Source of the DNA: Weeksella massiliensis
GTDB lineage: Bacteria; Bacteroidota; Bacteroidia; Flavobacteriales; Weeksellaceae
Reading direction: 5' to 3'
Assembly (NCBI GenBank): GCA_000751595.1
Contig: CCMH01000009.1
Coordinates: forward strand, 1-64,000
DNA length: 64,000 nucleotides
Under the pieces are notes generated by a model. It was not told the DNA's origin. It ran no database searches and saw only the letters and a list, made by a program, of their open reading frames with translations. Position numbers and translations under genes: made by a program. Within the stretch, counting starts at the first letter, position 1, and each line of letters opens with the position of its first letter. Below, piece by piece: positions 53,303 through 62,247 of the stretch.

Positions 53303-56134
53303 TTAGAAGTTAAATAATTCTTCGATGGTTTTTTCTTCTACCGGAAGACCCAACTCTGCTAATCTTGGCAAGACTTCTTCTCGTTTTCCCATGATTGCAA
53401 GGTTCTGATTTTTGGGTACGATGTGTTGCTCGTAAAAAGCATTCAGGTCGGCAATAGTCATTTTTTCGATGGTCGGTAAAATTTCTTTTCGGTAATCGAA
53501 CGAAATTCCTTTGTCTTTCATCGACATCCAATAAAAGAAAATATCTGCTTGTTGATAACGTTTGCTCGAAATACTTTTTATCAAAGCTATTTTAGCTGCC
53601 TGAAACTGAATGGTAGCATTGGGCATTTTGTTCAGAATCGCATTCATACTTTTTATCGCATCCACCATTTTGTCGGGTTGCGTCCCGATTGAAGCCGTTA
53701 CATAACTGTAATCTTCGGCAGAATTTCCGGTTTCGTAATTGGCTCGAGCCGAATAAGCCAGCGATTTTGCTTCTCGTATTTCCTGAAAAACAACCGACGA
53801 AAGCCCGCTGCCGATCAACTCGTTGAACATCATTGCATAAGCAATTTTTTTCGGGTCGAATAAATCATCACGACTAACAAAATTTAGGTCGGTTTGCACC
53901 ATTTCATACGGTGCAAAATAAATCGTGCCGTTGCTTGCATCTTGTGAGAAAATACGTTTTTCTGGTACTTGTTTCACGGGAGGATGATATTGTTGCTGAA
54001 GAAGTTTTTTTACGTGATTCTTGTCCGATCCATACACGAAAATTTCTTTAGGATAAGCCGTGAATCGATGAAGACATTGCTCGAAATCTTTTCGTTCTAA
54101 TGTAGGAATCTTCTCGGTTTTGTACATGTTTCGTTGACGATTATTCGCGCCATATTTTGCCCACATATACAAAGCATTGTTGATTTTAGAACGATTTTGC
54201 ATTGCGTTTTCACGGTTCTTAATCAACTGAAATTTATATTCGTTGATCGTTTCTTGATCAAAGGTAAAATGGTACAGTAACTCATCGAATAAATGAAGTG
54301 CTTTTTCGAGGTTTTCTTCTAAGCAATTGATCGACAAAATAGAACGCTCGTTTCCGGTTTGATAGTCAAAATCTACTCCATATTTATAACAGATTTTTTT
54401 AAATTCTTCGGGCGAATAGTTTTTTGTACCTGCAAACTCCAACATACCCAAAGAGAAACTCAATAAAGCATCATGATCTTTTCCTACCTCGAAAATATAA
54501 TACACATTTACCAACTCATTATGTGGATTTTCGATATGATAAAACGGAAAATGAGCAATGGTATCTTCTTCAATCACTTGATCAAAATCGATGAATTGAG
54601 GTTCTATTGGCTTACTTTTTTGCTTTTTGAAATGGCTAAAAAACTCTGACTCTTCTTTTCTATTTATTTCAATAGGCGTAATGCTTGGACTTTCGACATA
54701 ATTCAAGGTTTTATTTTCACCTTCTCGCTTGAAAATCGTTACGCGGTATTGATAATTTTTTTGAACAAATTTCATCAATTCGTCTTTGGTGATTTTTTCC
54801 ATCACATCCAACTCATTCACAACATCTTCCCAAGGTTGATCGTTGATAAAAGAACGATAGAGCGAACTCCCCAAACTACTTGGTTTCACCCAATTTCTCA
54901 CCCGAGCTTTTTTGTAATCATTGACGACGGCTTGCATCAACCATTCTTCGAAATTTCCGTTTTTGATGTTCTCAATTTCCGCTAGAATCAATTTTTCAAC
55001 GTCTTCTAAACTTTGATCCGCTTTGGGCGAACCCGCAAAAAGATGCAGAGAATAATCTCTAAAAATACTGCTTCCACTCCCAACAGTTTGTGCTTTTTGT
55101 TGTTGATTAATGTTGAGGTCCATCAGGCCGGCAATGCTGTTGTTGAGCATCACATCGAGTAGTTTTAGGTAAGGAATATCGGTAGAATTTGCTCCGTTTA
55201 ATCGAAAAGAAAACTGAACACGTTCGGCCGAAGGACTATAAACATCTTGAGAAATATTTTGAGTCATCGGCTGTTCTTTTGCCTGATATTGTTGAGGTTC
55301 TGGACGTACAGGTAATTGTCCAAAAGTTGCATTTATCGCATCGATAGTTTCCTCGTAATCCAAATCTCCTACCATAATAATCGCCATATTATTGGCAACA
55401 TAATAGTGATGGAAATATTCTTTGATCGCTCGCATCGAAGGATTTTTTAGGTCTTTCGGACTTCCTAAAACGGTTTGTGTTCCATATTTCGAATCCGGAA
55501 ATTGAAGTTTCATTAAGGTGTTGAAAATCAGTCGTCCATCGTTGTCTTGGCTTCGATTATATTCTTCATAGACCGTTTCTAATTCGGTATGAAAAAGACG
55601 AAGGGCAATTTCAGAAAAACGACAATATTCTAAATCGAGCCATTTTTTTAACTCATTTTTCGGAATCGTATTGTAATAAATTGTTTCGTTGTAAGCTGTA
55701 TGCGCATTGACTTGCGACGCGCCAATAATCGAGGTGAATTTGTCGTATTCATTCGGCACAACCAATTTAGAAGCTTCATAAGAAAGACGATCAATCTCTT
55801 GATAAATCTTCTTCTTTTCTTCCAAATCTTCGGTGTTTCTGTGCGCTTCGAAAAGTTCTTCTAAGCGATCTAAGTATTTTTTTTCTTCTTCCCAATTCAA
55901 AGCACCAATTTTCGAATTTCCTTTGAACATCATATGTTCAAAATAATGCGCCAATCCGGTTGCTGTTTCAGGATCGTTGTTCGAACCTGTTTTTACGGCG
56001 ATATAAGTTTGAATTTTGGGTTCGTCTTCATTTTTACTCAAATACACTTTTAGACCATTATCTAACGTATAGATTCGAGTTTTTGTAGGATCATTTTCTA
56101 CAATTTGAAAAGGAATTATAGGATTATTTTTCAT
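53303..56134 (-). CDS. M16 family zinc metallopeptidase (double-domain, insulinase-like)
   Basis: The 943-residue protein contains two M16 halves. The N-terminal half carries the inverted zinc motif HYFEH (His63, Glu66, His67) in LAHYFEHMMFKGNSKIGALN, and a distal Glu around ELETVYEEYNRS. The C-terminal half (from about 520) is the inactive partner with the R/Y substrate region (REAKSLAYSARANYETGNSA). I see no signal peptide, lipobox or membrane helix, so this copy may be cytoplasmic, unlike many exported M16 proteins. Its start overlaps the crcB stop by 4 bp, and the set FAD dehydrogenase-crcB-M16 forms one operon. Confidence 0.92.
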   Translation of the reverse strand: MKNNPIIPFQIVENDPTKTRIYTLDNGLKVYLSKNEDEPKIQTYIAVKTGSNNDPETATGLAHYFEHMMFKGNSKIGALNWEEEKKYLDRLEELFEAHRNTEDLEEKKKIYQEIDRLSYEASKLVVPNEYDKFTSIIGASQVNAHTAYNETIYYNTIPKNELKKWLDLEYCRFSEIALRLFHTELETVYEEYNRSQDNDGRLIFNTLMKLQFPDSKYGTQTVLGSPKDLKNPSMRAIKEYFHHYYVANNMAIIMVGDLDYEETIDAINATFGQLPVRPEPQQYQAKEQPMTQNISQDVYSPSAERVQFSFRLNGANSTDIPYLKLLDVMLNNSIAGLMDLNINQQQKAQTVGSGSSIFRDYSLHLFAGSPKADQSLEDVEKLILAEIENIKNGNFEEWLMQAVVNDYKKARVRNWVKPSSLGSSLYRSFINDQPWEDVVNELDVMEKITKDELMKFVQKNYQYRVTIFKREGENKTLNYVESPSITPIEINRKEESEFFSHFKKQKSKPIEPQFIDFDQVIEEDTIAHFPFYHIENPHNELVNVYYIFEVGKDHDALLSFSLGMLEFAGTKNYSPEEFKKICYKYGVDFDYQTGNERSILSINCLEENLEKALHLFDELLYHFTFDQETINEYKFQLIKNRENAMQNRSKINNALYMWAKYGANNRQRNMYKTEKIPTLERKDFEQCLHRFTAYPKEIFVYGSDKNHVKKLLQQQYHPPVKQVPEKRIFSQDASNGTIYFAPYEMVQTDLNFVSRDDLFDPKKIAYAMMFNELIGSGLSSVVFQEIREAKSLAYSARANYETGNSAEDYSYVTASIGTQPDKMVDAIKSMNAILNKMPNATIQFQAAKIALIKSISSKRYQQADIFFYWMSMKDKGISFDYRKEILPTIEKMTIADLNAFYEQHIVPKNQNLAIMGKREEVLPRLAELGLPVEEKTIEELFNF

Positions 56135-56502
56135 AAATATGAGGCAATTTTTGCGCCTAAAAAACTAAGCGAAATTCCACCCAATAGGCTGGAAAGGATA
56201 TAAATAATAAATATAGAATATTGATTTTTTTCTAACAAGACAAGGCTTTCTAAACTGAAAGTGGAAAAGGTTGTGAAACCTCCACAAAAACCAGCAATCA
56301 GCAACCAACTGAAAATTGTTTGGGTAGGATGTTTTGCAAAATAGGTAAATAGAATTCCAATCAAAAAGCAACCTAGAAGATTAACAATTAGTGTTCCTGT
56401 TGGGAAATCTTTGTGCCAAAATTGCATCATGTATTTGGATAATGCAAAACGCAAAACAGATCCGATTCCTCCGCCTATGAATATGTAGAAAAAGGTTTTC
56501 AT
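56131..56502 (-). CDS. crcB: Fluoride efflux channel CrcB/Fluc
   Basis: The 123-residue protein with four membrane helices is a Fluc-type fluoride channel. It has the start MKTFFYIFIGGGIGSVLRFA, the family block FPTGTLIVNLLGCFLIGILF and the conserved GFCGGFTTFSTFSLES with the Phe-box and Thr-Thr-Phe sequence. The frame extends upstream to 56595, but that extension overlaps the FAD-dehydrogenase gene and lacks family similarity, so the ATG at 56502 is used. It overlaps both neighbours by 4 bp. It works as an antiparallel dimer in the inner membrane. Confidence 0.93.
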   Translation of the reverse strand: MKTFFYIFIGGGIGSVLRFALSKYMMQFWHKDFPTGTLIVNLLGCFLIGILFTYFAKHPTQTIFSWLLIAGFCGGFTTFSTFSLESLVLLEKNQYSIFIIYILSSLLGGISLSFLGAKIASYL

Positions 56503-58067
56503 TTTTGGATATTTTCGTACAAAGCTCGTGCTACTTTTGCTCCGTCCATTGCGGCAGAAATTATCCCACCAGCATACCCCGCACCCTCTGCACAAGGATA
56601 TAAACCATTGATTTCAGGATGCTGCATATCATGGTTATTTCTCGGGATTCTAATCGGAGAAGAAGTTCTACTTTCAGTTGCCAAAACATTGGCTTCTTCG
56701 GTAAGATAACCTTTCATTTTTTTTCCGAACGTCCGGAAACCTTCTCGCAAGGCATTGTTTACTTCTTTTGGGAGAACGTCTGACAAAAGAGCGCTCGTTG
56801 TTCCGGGTAAATAAGAACACGGATTGATTGAAGAAGAAAATCGATCGTTCACAAAATCTGTTAATCGTTGGGTAGGAGCTTTTAGTTTTCCACCACCCGC
56901 TTGCCAAGCTTTTCGCTCAACCATTTGTTGATATTGCATGCCGGCCAAAGGACCTTCAAACCCATATTTCTTGAAATCCGCTTCGTCAACCGTAACTACC
57001 ATTCCAGAATTTGAGAAAAATCCATCGCGTTTAGACGGTGACCATCCGTTTACGACCAATTCACCTTCGTCGGTAGAAGCAGGTGCGATGATTCCGCCCG
57101 GACACATACAAAAAGAAAAAACACCTCGTCCTAACTCTTGGCTCACCAAACTATAGGATGCAGGAGGAAGAAAGTCGCTTCTTTTTTGAGAAACTTCGCA
57201 ATGATATTGCGCGGCATCTATTACATTTTGGGCATGTTCTACCCGTAATCCTAGTGCATAAGATTTTGGTTCGATGAGAATTTTCTTTTCATGCAACATC
57301 CAATAAATATCTCGAGCAGAATGTCCGGTGGCGAGAATAATTTCCGAAGTTTTAATCCAATCTTTATGGTTGAGTTCAATCGCTTCGATGGCGTTTTGTG
57401 AACAGCGGAGATCGGTTAATTTTGTATCAAACAAAACTTCGCCACCACACTCGATAATGACTTCACGCATTTTAGCAATAATACCAGGTAGTTTATTGGT
57501 CCCAATATGTGGATGCGCATCGACCAAGATGCGTTCGGTTGCTCCGAAATACACAAACCATTGCAACGATTTTAGGATATTTCCGCGTTTTGTCGAGCGG
57601 GTATATAATTTCCCATCCGAATAAGTTCCAGCGCCACCTTCACCATAGCAGTAGTTGGATTCGGGATTCACGATTCCTTCTTTGTTCATGGCAGCCAAAT
57701 CTCTTCGGCGTTCGCGTACATCTTTTCCACGTTCAACGATAATGGGCTTCAGCCCCAATTCGATTAATTCTAATGCGGCAAATAAACCTGCAGGACCTGC
57801 ACCGATGATATAAATTTCTCGTTCGTTCTCGACATTTCGTAGTTGAGGTTCGAAAGCAAATTCATCATAAAATTCCTCATCAATAAAAACATTCAATTGC
57901 ATTTGCGAGACAATGTGTTTATTGCGCGCATCTAGCGAGCGTCGAATGACTTGATAAGCATTTATTTTTTCGGGTTGCACTCGTAATTCTTGTGCTATTT
58001 TTCTACGAATAAATTCATCGTTTTGTGCCTCCTGTATCGGAATGCGAAGCGTAAGCTTTTGCGGCAT
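56499..58067 (-). CDS. FAD-dependent dehydrogenase (NAD(P)/FAD-dependent oxidoreductase)
   Basis: The 522-residue flavoprotein has an N-terminal extension (residues 1-85), then the FAD-binding IIGAGPAGLFAALELIELGL near 92 and VERGKDVRERRRDLAAMNKE. A second nucleotide region has EIILATGHSARDIYWMLHE, then the C-terminal CAEGAGYAGGIISAAMDGAK that completes the FAD site. It belongs to the conserved but poorly understood dehydrogenase family often annotated as COG2509. The substrate is unknown. Head gene of the FAD dehydrogenase-crcB-M16 group; no clear consensus promoter was found upstream. Confidence 0.88.
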   Translation of the reverse strand: MPQKLTLRIPIQEAQNDEFIRRKIAQELRVQPEKINAYQVIRRSLDARNKHIVSQMQLNVFIDEEFYDEFAFEPQLRNVENEREIYIIGAGPAGLFAALELIELGLKPIIVERGKDVRERRRDLAAMNKEGIVNPESNYCYGEGGAGTYSDGKLYTRSTKRGNILKSLQWFVYFGATERILVDAHPHIGTNKLPGIIAKMREVIIECGGEVLFDTKLTDLRCSQNAIEAIELNHKDWIKTSEIILATGHSARDIYWMLHEKKILIEPKSYALGLRVEHAQNVIDAAQYHCEVSQKRSDFLPPASYSLVSQELGRGVFSFCMCPGGIIAPASTDEGELVVNGWSPSKRDGFFSNSGMVVTVDEADFKKYGFEGPLAGMQYQQMVERKAWQAGGGKLKAPTQRLTDFVNDRFSSSINPCSYLPGTTSALLSDVLPKEVNNALREGFRTFGKKMKGYLTEEANVLATESRTSSPIRIPRNNHDMQHPEINGLYPCAEGAGYAGGIISAAMDGAKVARALYENIQK

Positions 58068-58142
58068 GTTTTATTTTTTAGCTAAATTAGACAAATACCA
58101 TCAATTGTAGCGATTTCCACTACAATATTAAAAACAATAATG

Positions 58143-58150
58143 TATTTTTA
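58143..58150 (+). promoter_or_regulatory. Possible -7 element TATTTTTA before lolD
   Basis: TATTTTTA differs from TAnnTTTG only in the final base and lies 4 nt before the chosen ATG at 58155, the same spacing as at 49262 and 58923. It overlaps the upstream ATG at 58140 and so argues against that start. Confidence 0.45.
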
Positions 58151-58154
58151 CAGC

Positions 58155-58835
58155 ATGATAAAAGCGGTCAATATTCATAAAAAATATCAAGATTTAGAAG
58201 TTCTTAAAGGAGTTACTATCGATATTATGCCTAAAGAAATAGTGTCGATTGTAGGAGCTTCGGGTGCAGGAAAAACAACTTTGTTGCAGATTCTTGGGAC
58301 TTTAGAAAAACCTTCTGATCCGGTTGCGAATGCTACTTCTGTTTTGATAAAAGGAGAAGATATTACAAAACTTTCTGATGTGAAGTTGTCTAAATTTCGC
58401 AATGAAAATATTGGTTTTATTTTTCAGTTTCATCAACTTTTACCAGAATTTACGGCATTAGAAAATGTGATGATTCCCGCTTTTGTACGAAAAACTCCTC
58501 GCGCCGAAGCAGAAAAACATGCCAAAGAATTATTGTCGATGTTGGGATTATCGCACAGAATTAGTCATAAACCGAATCAACTTTCTGGTGGTGAACAACA
58601 AAGAGTTGCGGTTGCTAGAGCGCTGATTAATAAGCCTTCGGTGGTTTTTGCTGATGAACCTTCGGGGAATTTAGATTCAAAAAATGCTGATGAATTGCAT
58701 CATTTGTTTTTTAAGTTACGAAACGAATTAGATCAAACTTTTGTCATCGTTACCCACAACGAAGAATTGGCAAATATGACCGATCGTAAACTTGAAATAC
58801 AAGATGGTTTATTGGTGAAAGAAATTGTGCATTAA
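58155..58835 (+). CDS. lolD: LolD-like ABC transporter ATP-binding protein
   Basis: The 226-residue ATPase has Walker [16 protein letters not shown] near residue 36, the Q-loop in [18 protein letters not shown] (typical of the LolD/MacB group), signature [15 protein letters not shown] near 141 and Walker [16 protein letters not shown] near 160. LolD powers release of lipoproteins from the inner membrane together with LolC/E-type permeases, which are not in the window. The frame opens at 58140, but homologues begin at the second Met and the promoter variant overlaps the first, so 58155 is chosen. Confidence 0.88.
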   Translation: MIKAVNIHKKYQDLEVLKGVTIDIMPKEIVSIVGASGAGKTTLLQILGTLEKPSDPVANATSVLIKGEDITKLSDVKLSKFRNENIGFIFQFHQLLPEFTALENVMIPAFVRKTPRAEAEKHAKELLSMLGLSHRISHKPNQLSGGEQQRVAVARALINKPSVVFADEPSGNLDSKNADELHHLFFKLRNELDQTFVIVTHNEELANMTDRKLEIQDGLLVKEIVH

Positions 58836-58910
58836 TCCAAACCAAAAAAAACTTTTCGTCTTTTTCTACCTAAAAAATTAAGGTAGACAAATTATACTTT
58901 TCTTATTTTT

Positions 58911-58918
58911 TATCTTTG
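58911..58918 (+). promoter_or_regulatory. Predicted -7 element TATCTTTG, 4 nt before the TIGR02757 start
   Basis: TATCTTTG matches TAnnTTTG and is followed by TAAG and the ATG at 58923. The mRNA is predicted to have essentially no 5' leader. Confidence 0.65.
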
Positions 58919-58922
58919 TAAG

Positions 58923-59681
58923 ATGACAGAACTCAAAGAATTTTTAGATGAGAAAGTTCGGCAATACAATACGTTAGAGTTTATAGATTCGGATCCTATT
59001 CAGATTCCGCATCGGTATTCGCAGAAAGAAGATATAGAAATTGCTGGCTTTTTGGCGGCAACCATCGCATGGGGAAATCGAAAAATGATTATCCAAAATG
59101 CAGATAAAATGATGCAGTTGATGGGTAATTCTCCGTATGATTTTGTGATGAGTTTTTCGGATGATGATTTGGATAAGATGCAAGGTTTTGTTCATAGAAC
59201 CTTCAACAGTGATGATTTGCAATTTTTTATGAAAGCCCTTCGGAATATTTATCAACAACATGGAGGATTGGAAAAAGTTTTTGCACAACATCAAACTTCA
59301 ACTTCGATGCAAGAAGCTATTTCTGCATTTAAAAAAGTATTTTTCGAGATTGATCATTTGCCACGAACCATGAAACATATTTCAGATCCGATGAAAAATT
59401 CGGCAGCAAAAAGACTCAACATGATGCTCAGATGGTTTGTGCGTAGAGATCCGCAAGGAGTAGATTTAGGGATTTGGACTACAATTCCGGCCGCTATTCT
59501 ATCTTGTCCGCTCGATGTGCATTCTGGGAATGTTGCTCGAAAACTTGGACTTTTGACTCGAAAACAAAATGATGCAAAAGCTTTGAAGGAGCTAGATGAT
59601 GCCTTGAGGTCAATGGATCCTAACGATCCCGTGAAATACGATTTTGCTCTTTTTGGCTTGGGTGTTTTCGAAGGATTTTAA
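58923..59681 (+). CDS. TIGR02757 family protein
   Basis: The 252-residue protein matches the TIGR02757 family of Bacteroidota and relatives: LKEFLDEKVRQYNTLEFIDS, then DPIQIPHRYSQKEDIEIAGF, LAATIAWGNRKMIIQNADKM and, in the C-half, LNMMLRWFVRRDPQGVDLGI. A helix-hairpin-helix-like DNA glycosylase fold has been suggested for such proteins, but I see no clear catalytic signature and give no function. It is monocistronic with a predicted leaderless promoter. Confidence 0.88.
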   Translation: MTELKEFLDEKVRQYNTLEFIDSDPIQIPHRYSQKEDIEIAGFLAATIAWGNRKMIIQNADKMMQLMGNSPYDFVMSFSDDDLDKMQGFVHRTFNSDDLQFFMKALRNIYQQHGGLEKVFAQHQTSTSMQEAISAFKKVFFEIDHLPRTMKHISDPMKNSAAKRLNMMLRWFVRRDPQGVDLGIWTTIPAAILSCPLDVHSGNVARKLGLLTRKQNDAKALKELDDALRSMDPNDPVKYDFALFGLGVFEGF

Positions 59682-59782
59682 TGAGTTTTTTAATGGAAAA
59701 TATATCCTTTCCAATCAAAATCCTTTCCTACCCAAAAATACCTTATCCTAAAAGAGAAGACAAGATTTCGGTAGGAAATGAG

Positions 59783-59790
59783 TAACTTTG
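59783..59790 (+). promoter_or_regulatory. Predicted -7 element TAACTTTG for the esterase gene
   Basis: TAACTTTG matches TAnnTTTG, 19 nt before the ATG at 59809. It overlaps an upstream in-frame TTG at 59788, which therefore cannot be the start. Confidence 0.65.
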
Positions 59791-59808
59791 TGTATAGAAA
59801 ATTATGAT

Positions 59809-60474
59809 ATGAAAGAATTGAAAGGCATTCAGTATATAGAACGCAAACCTACTGTAGAAACCGAACGTGCATTTTTGTACTTGTTGATTCATGGGTACGG
59901 AAGCAATGAAGAAGATCTTTTTAGTTTCGCTAATGATTTGCCGGCAGAAGCGCATATTGTTTCGGTGAGAGGTCGATTTCCACTTATTTATGGTGGATTT
60001 GGTTGGTATAGTTTGGATTTTACCGATGGAGTGAAAATGACCAACTTCGAGGAAGGAATTGAGTCGAGAAATGCTTTAGTCGACTTTATTGATGCGTTCA
60101 ATAAGCAAGAGAATTTAGATGCTTCGAATGTTTGGATAAGTGGTTTCAGTCAAGGAGCGATTCTTAGCTATGCAATTGCGTTATCTTACCCAGAAAAAGT
60201 GAAAAATGTTCTGATTTTAAGTGGTTATCCTGAAGAACATTTTATTGATATGAAAGAAGATAGATCAACCTATAAGCACTTGAATTTCTTTGTTTCGCAT
60301 GGGACAGAAGATGTGGTTTTGCCGATAGAAGGTGCGCGTTTAGGGGATAAATTGCTCTCAGATTTGGGTATAGCGCATGAATATCATGAGTACAGAAGTG
60401 GACATGGCATAATACCACAAAACTATTTTGATATGATGACTTGGATCAAAAAAGAATTAGAAACCAACGCTTGA
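59809..60474 (+). CDS. Alpha/beta hydrolase, carboxylesterase/phospholipase family
   Basis: The 221-residue hydrolase has the layout of small bacterial carboxylesterases related to YpfH and acyl-protein thioesterase. The oxyanion loop is LLIHGYGSNEEDLF near residue 24, the nucleophile elbow WISGFSQGAIL (GxSxG, Ser near 108), the acidic residue in HGTEDVVLP near 161 and the catalytic His in YRSGHGIIPQ near 193. No signal peptide is seen, so it is cytoplasmic. The start is set by the promoter at 59783-59790. It converges with the Smr gene, leaving 9 bp. Confidence 0.88.
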   Translation: MKELKGIQYIERKPTVETERAFLYLLIHGYGSNEEDLFSFANDLPAEAHIVSVRGRFPLIYGGFGWYSLDFTDGVKMTNFEEGIESRNALVDFIDAFNKQENLDASNVWISGFSQGAILSYAIALSYPEKVKNVLILSGYPEEHFIDMKEDRSTYKHLNFFVSHGTEDVVLPIEGARLGDKLLSDLGIAHEYHEYRSGHGIIPQNYFDMMTWIKKELETNA

Positions 60475-60483
60475 GAATAAAAT

Positions 60484-60999
60484 TTATATAAATTTCACCT
60501 CGATAGCGTCGCCATGATATTCTTTGAAATTGGCGTCGTAAAATTCGAGATTGGTATAACGATACAATAAATTAATGAGTTCTTTTTTAAGAATTCCTTT
60601 ACCAAAGCCATGAATAAGAATCAATCGGATTTGATCCTCGTTCATGGCTTTTTCTATTTCTTCTCGTGCAACATCTAATTGGATTTGTAAGATCTCTGAT
60701 TGGTTGAGAAGTTGAGTTTTTTCTACTAAAAACTCTATATGCAAATCAATTTCTCGCGTGAGATAAGGTGTTCGGTGCGATTTCCGAAAAGTTTTAAACT
60801 TCGGTTTTTCAAAAGGTTTTTCTTCTTCTTCAGACGAAAAATCATACCCAATCGGCTGATCGAGAATCAACTCATTTTCCATAAAAACATAATCAAAACC
60901 ATGTTCATCCGACACCCAAATTTTGGGTAGATGAATTTTGGTAATCGTCCCTTGGACGTTTTCATCAATGGCTTTTACTTTGTCTCCTTTCTGAAACAT
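60484..60999 (-). CDS. Smr domain (MutS2 C-terminal-like) protein
   Basis: The 171-residue protein has an N-terminal beta-rich segment (KGDKVKAIDENVQGTITKIH) and a linker with an acidic stretch (SSEEEEKPFEKPKFKTF). A C-terminal Smr domain starts near REIDLHIEFLVEKT (DLH motif near residue 93) and has LILIHGFGKGILKKELINLL (HGxGxG motif near 135). Smr domains nick or bind nucleic acids in MutS2 and ribosome-rescue factors. This free-standing form is common in Bacteroidota (DUF2027-like). The frame starts at a TTG at 61017 that overlaps the -7 element, so the ATG at 60999 is used. Confidence 0.87.
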   Translation of the reverse strand: MFQKGDKVKAIDENVQGTITKIHLPKIWVSDEHGFDYVFMENELILDQPIGYDFSSEEEEKPFEKPKFKTFRKSHRTPYLTREIDLHIEFLVEKTQLLNQSEILQIQLDVAREEIEKAMNEDQIRLILIHGFGKGILKKELINLLYRYTNLEFYDANFKEYHGDAIEVKFI

Positions 61000-61014
61000 T
61001 TTAGGGCTTTGTGG

Positions 61015-61022
61015 CAAAAATA
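61015..61022 (-). promoter_or_regulatory. Predicted -7 element TATTTTTG for the Smr gene
   Basis: The minus strand reads TATTTTTG, matching TAnnTTTG, 16 nt before the ATG at 60999 and overlapping the upstream TTG codon. Confidence 0.55.
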
Positions 61023-61065
61023 TGGATTTTCTGTTAATTAGAATTTTTAACTATTTAAAACTTTG

Positions 61066-61073
61066 TATTTTTA
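61066..61073 (+). promoter_or_regulatory. Possible -7 element TATTTTTA for the second glycosyltransferase locus
   Basis: TATTTTTA is a one-base variant of TAnnTTTG, identical to the element before lolD, and ends 17 nt before the chosen ATG at 61090. It overlaps the extended frame that begins with TTG at 61063. Confidence 0.4.
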
Positions 61074-61089
61074 CCATGAAAACCAAACT

Positions 61090-62247
61090 ATGCAATCAAA
61101 AACTCAGAAAATAAAAGTGATGTTTCGGCTGCGCTCTTTAGAAATGGGCGGCGTACAAAAAGTGGTGTTGGATTTATTAGAAAACTTACCACGTGAGAAA
61201 TTCGAATTAAGTTTACTGGTCAATCTGCATCAAGGCGTATTGCGAACAGAAATTCCGAAACATGTTCATTATTATACCATTGTTGGCGGTCGAGAAGAAA
61301 TGAGTTCATTTTTTCCGATTCGATTTGTACAATTAGTTGCAAGAAATTTACGCTTGCGTTACTATAAAAAGTATCCGAAAAAATTATATAAAAAATTAGG
61401 CATTCAACATTTAGATCTCGAAGTTGCATCGAGTTATTCTGAATTAGAAGATGTGTTGAAGTCGCCACTTCCGACCAAAAAAATTGGTTGGTTCCATACC
61501 GATATTCGATTTTTAGAGCGTTCGATGGCCAAAAGATTTATCGGTTATATGCATCAGTATGATGTGATGATTTTTGGTGCGAAGCAAACGCGCGATGTCA
61601 TCAATGAATATTATCAAGAAGTTTTTCCGCATGGGAAAGTGATTTATAATGTGATGGATAAAGAATTGATCGATGAAAAAGCCAAAGAATTTACGGTAGA
61701 AAAAAGTAATATTCCGGTGTTTGTTTCGGTTGCTCGATTACAAAAAAGGAAAAATTTCCCGATGTTGATGCGTGCGCATAAACGATTGATTGATGAAGGT
61801 TTGGATCATAAAGTTTATATCATAGGAGATGGTGATCAGCGAGAAGTGCTTACCAAATTACATGAAGAATTGCAACTTGATGATCGTTTGCAAATGTTAG
61901 GCACCTTGAAAAATCCTTATCCGTATGTGAAGAATGCAGATTTTTTTATCCTACCATCGAAAACAGAATCTTACCCCTTGATTTTGGGTGAAACGCTATG
62001 TTTAGGCGTGCCAATAATCAGTACGAATGTGGGTGGAATTAGCGAAATGATTGACGATGAGGTTGATGGTATTTTGATTCAAGCAGACGAAAACGAAATT
62101 TATCAGGCAATGCGTCGATTCTTGACCGATCATGAATTGGTTGAACGATTGAAACAAAATGCTCAATCATCCTACCGAAAATTCGACAAACAAAAAATAT
62201 ATTCTCAAGTCACCGAAACCTTCGAAAATCTATATTATGGACACTAA
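61090..62247 (+). CDS. Glycosyltransferase family 4
   Basis: The 385-residue GT-B enzyme has the N-terminal block VMFRLRSLEMGGVQKVVLDL. Its donor domain has VSVARLQKRKNFPMLMRAHK near residue 217, YIIGDGDQREVLTKL and the EX7E motif in ILPSKTESYPLILGETLCLG near 295, followed by GVPIISTNVGGISEMI. The frame begins with TTG at 61063, but a promoter-like element overlaps that part, so the ATG at 61090 is used. It overlaps the next GT2 gene by 11 bp. It is the first gene of a second glycan locus and resembles the GT4 at 22536-23687. Confidence 0.92.
   Translation: MQSKTQKIKVMFRLRSLEMGGVQKVVLDLLENLPREKFELSLLVNLHQGVLRTEIPKHVHYYTIVGGREEMSSFFPIRFVQLVARNLRLRYYKKYPKKLYKKLGIQHLDLEVASSYSELEDVLKSPLPTKKIGWFHTDIRFLERSMAKRFIGYMHQYDVMIFGAKQTRDVINEYYQEVFPHGKVIYNVMDKELIDEKAKEFTVEKSNIPVFVSVARLQKRKNFPMLMRAHKRLIDEGLDHKVYIIGDGDQREVLTKLHEELQLDDRLQMLGTLKNPYPYVKNADFFILPSKTESYPLILGETLCLGVPIISTNVGGISEMIDDEVDGILIQADENEIYQAMRRFLTDHELVERLKQNAQSSYRKFDKQKIYSQVTETFENLYYGH

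Noticed and set aside
56503-56595. Longer N-terminus for CrcB
   Set aside because: The extension overlaps the FAD-dehydrogenase coding sequence and lacks channel-family similarity.
58865-58887. Hairpin TCTACCT/AGGTAGA after lolD as a terminator
   Set aside because: The 7-bp stem is not followed by a T-run; it may be chance or a weak operator.
59725-59781. Inverted repeat TTTCCTACC/GGTAGGAAA before the esterase promoter
   Set aside because: Only 9 bp in AT-rich sequence with a wide loop; no clear role and possibly chance.
62159-62236. Longer N-terminus for the second-locus GT2
   Set aside because: The extension lies inside the GT4 gene in another frame and is unlike any GT2 start.
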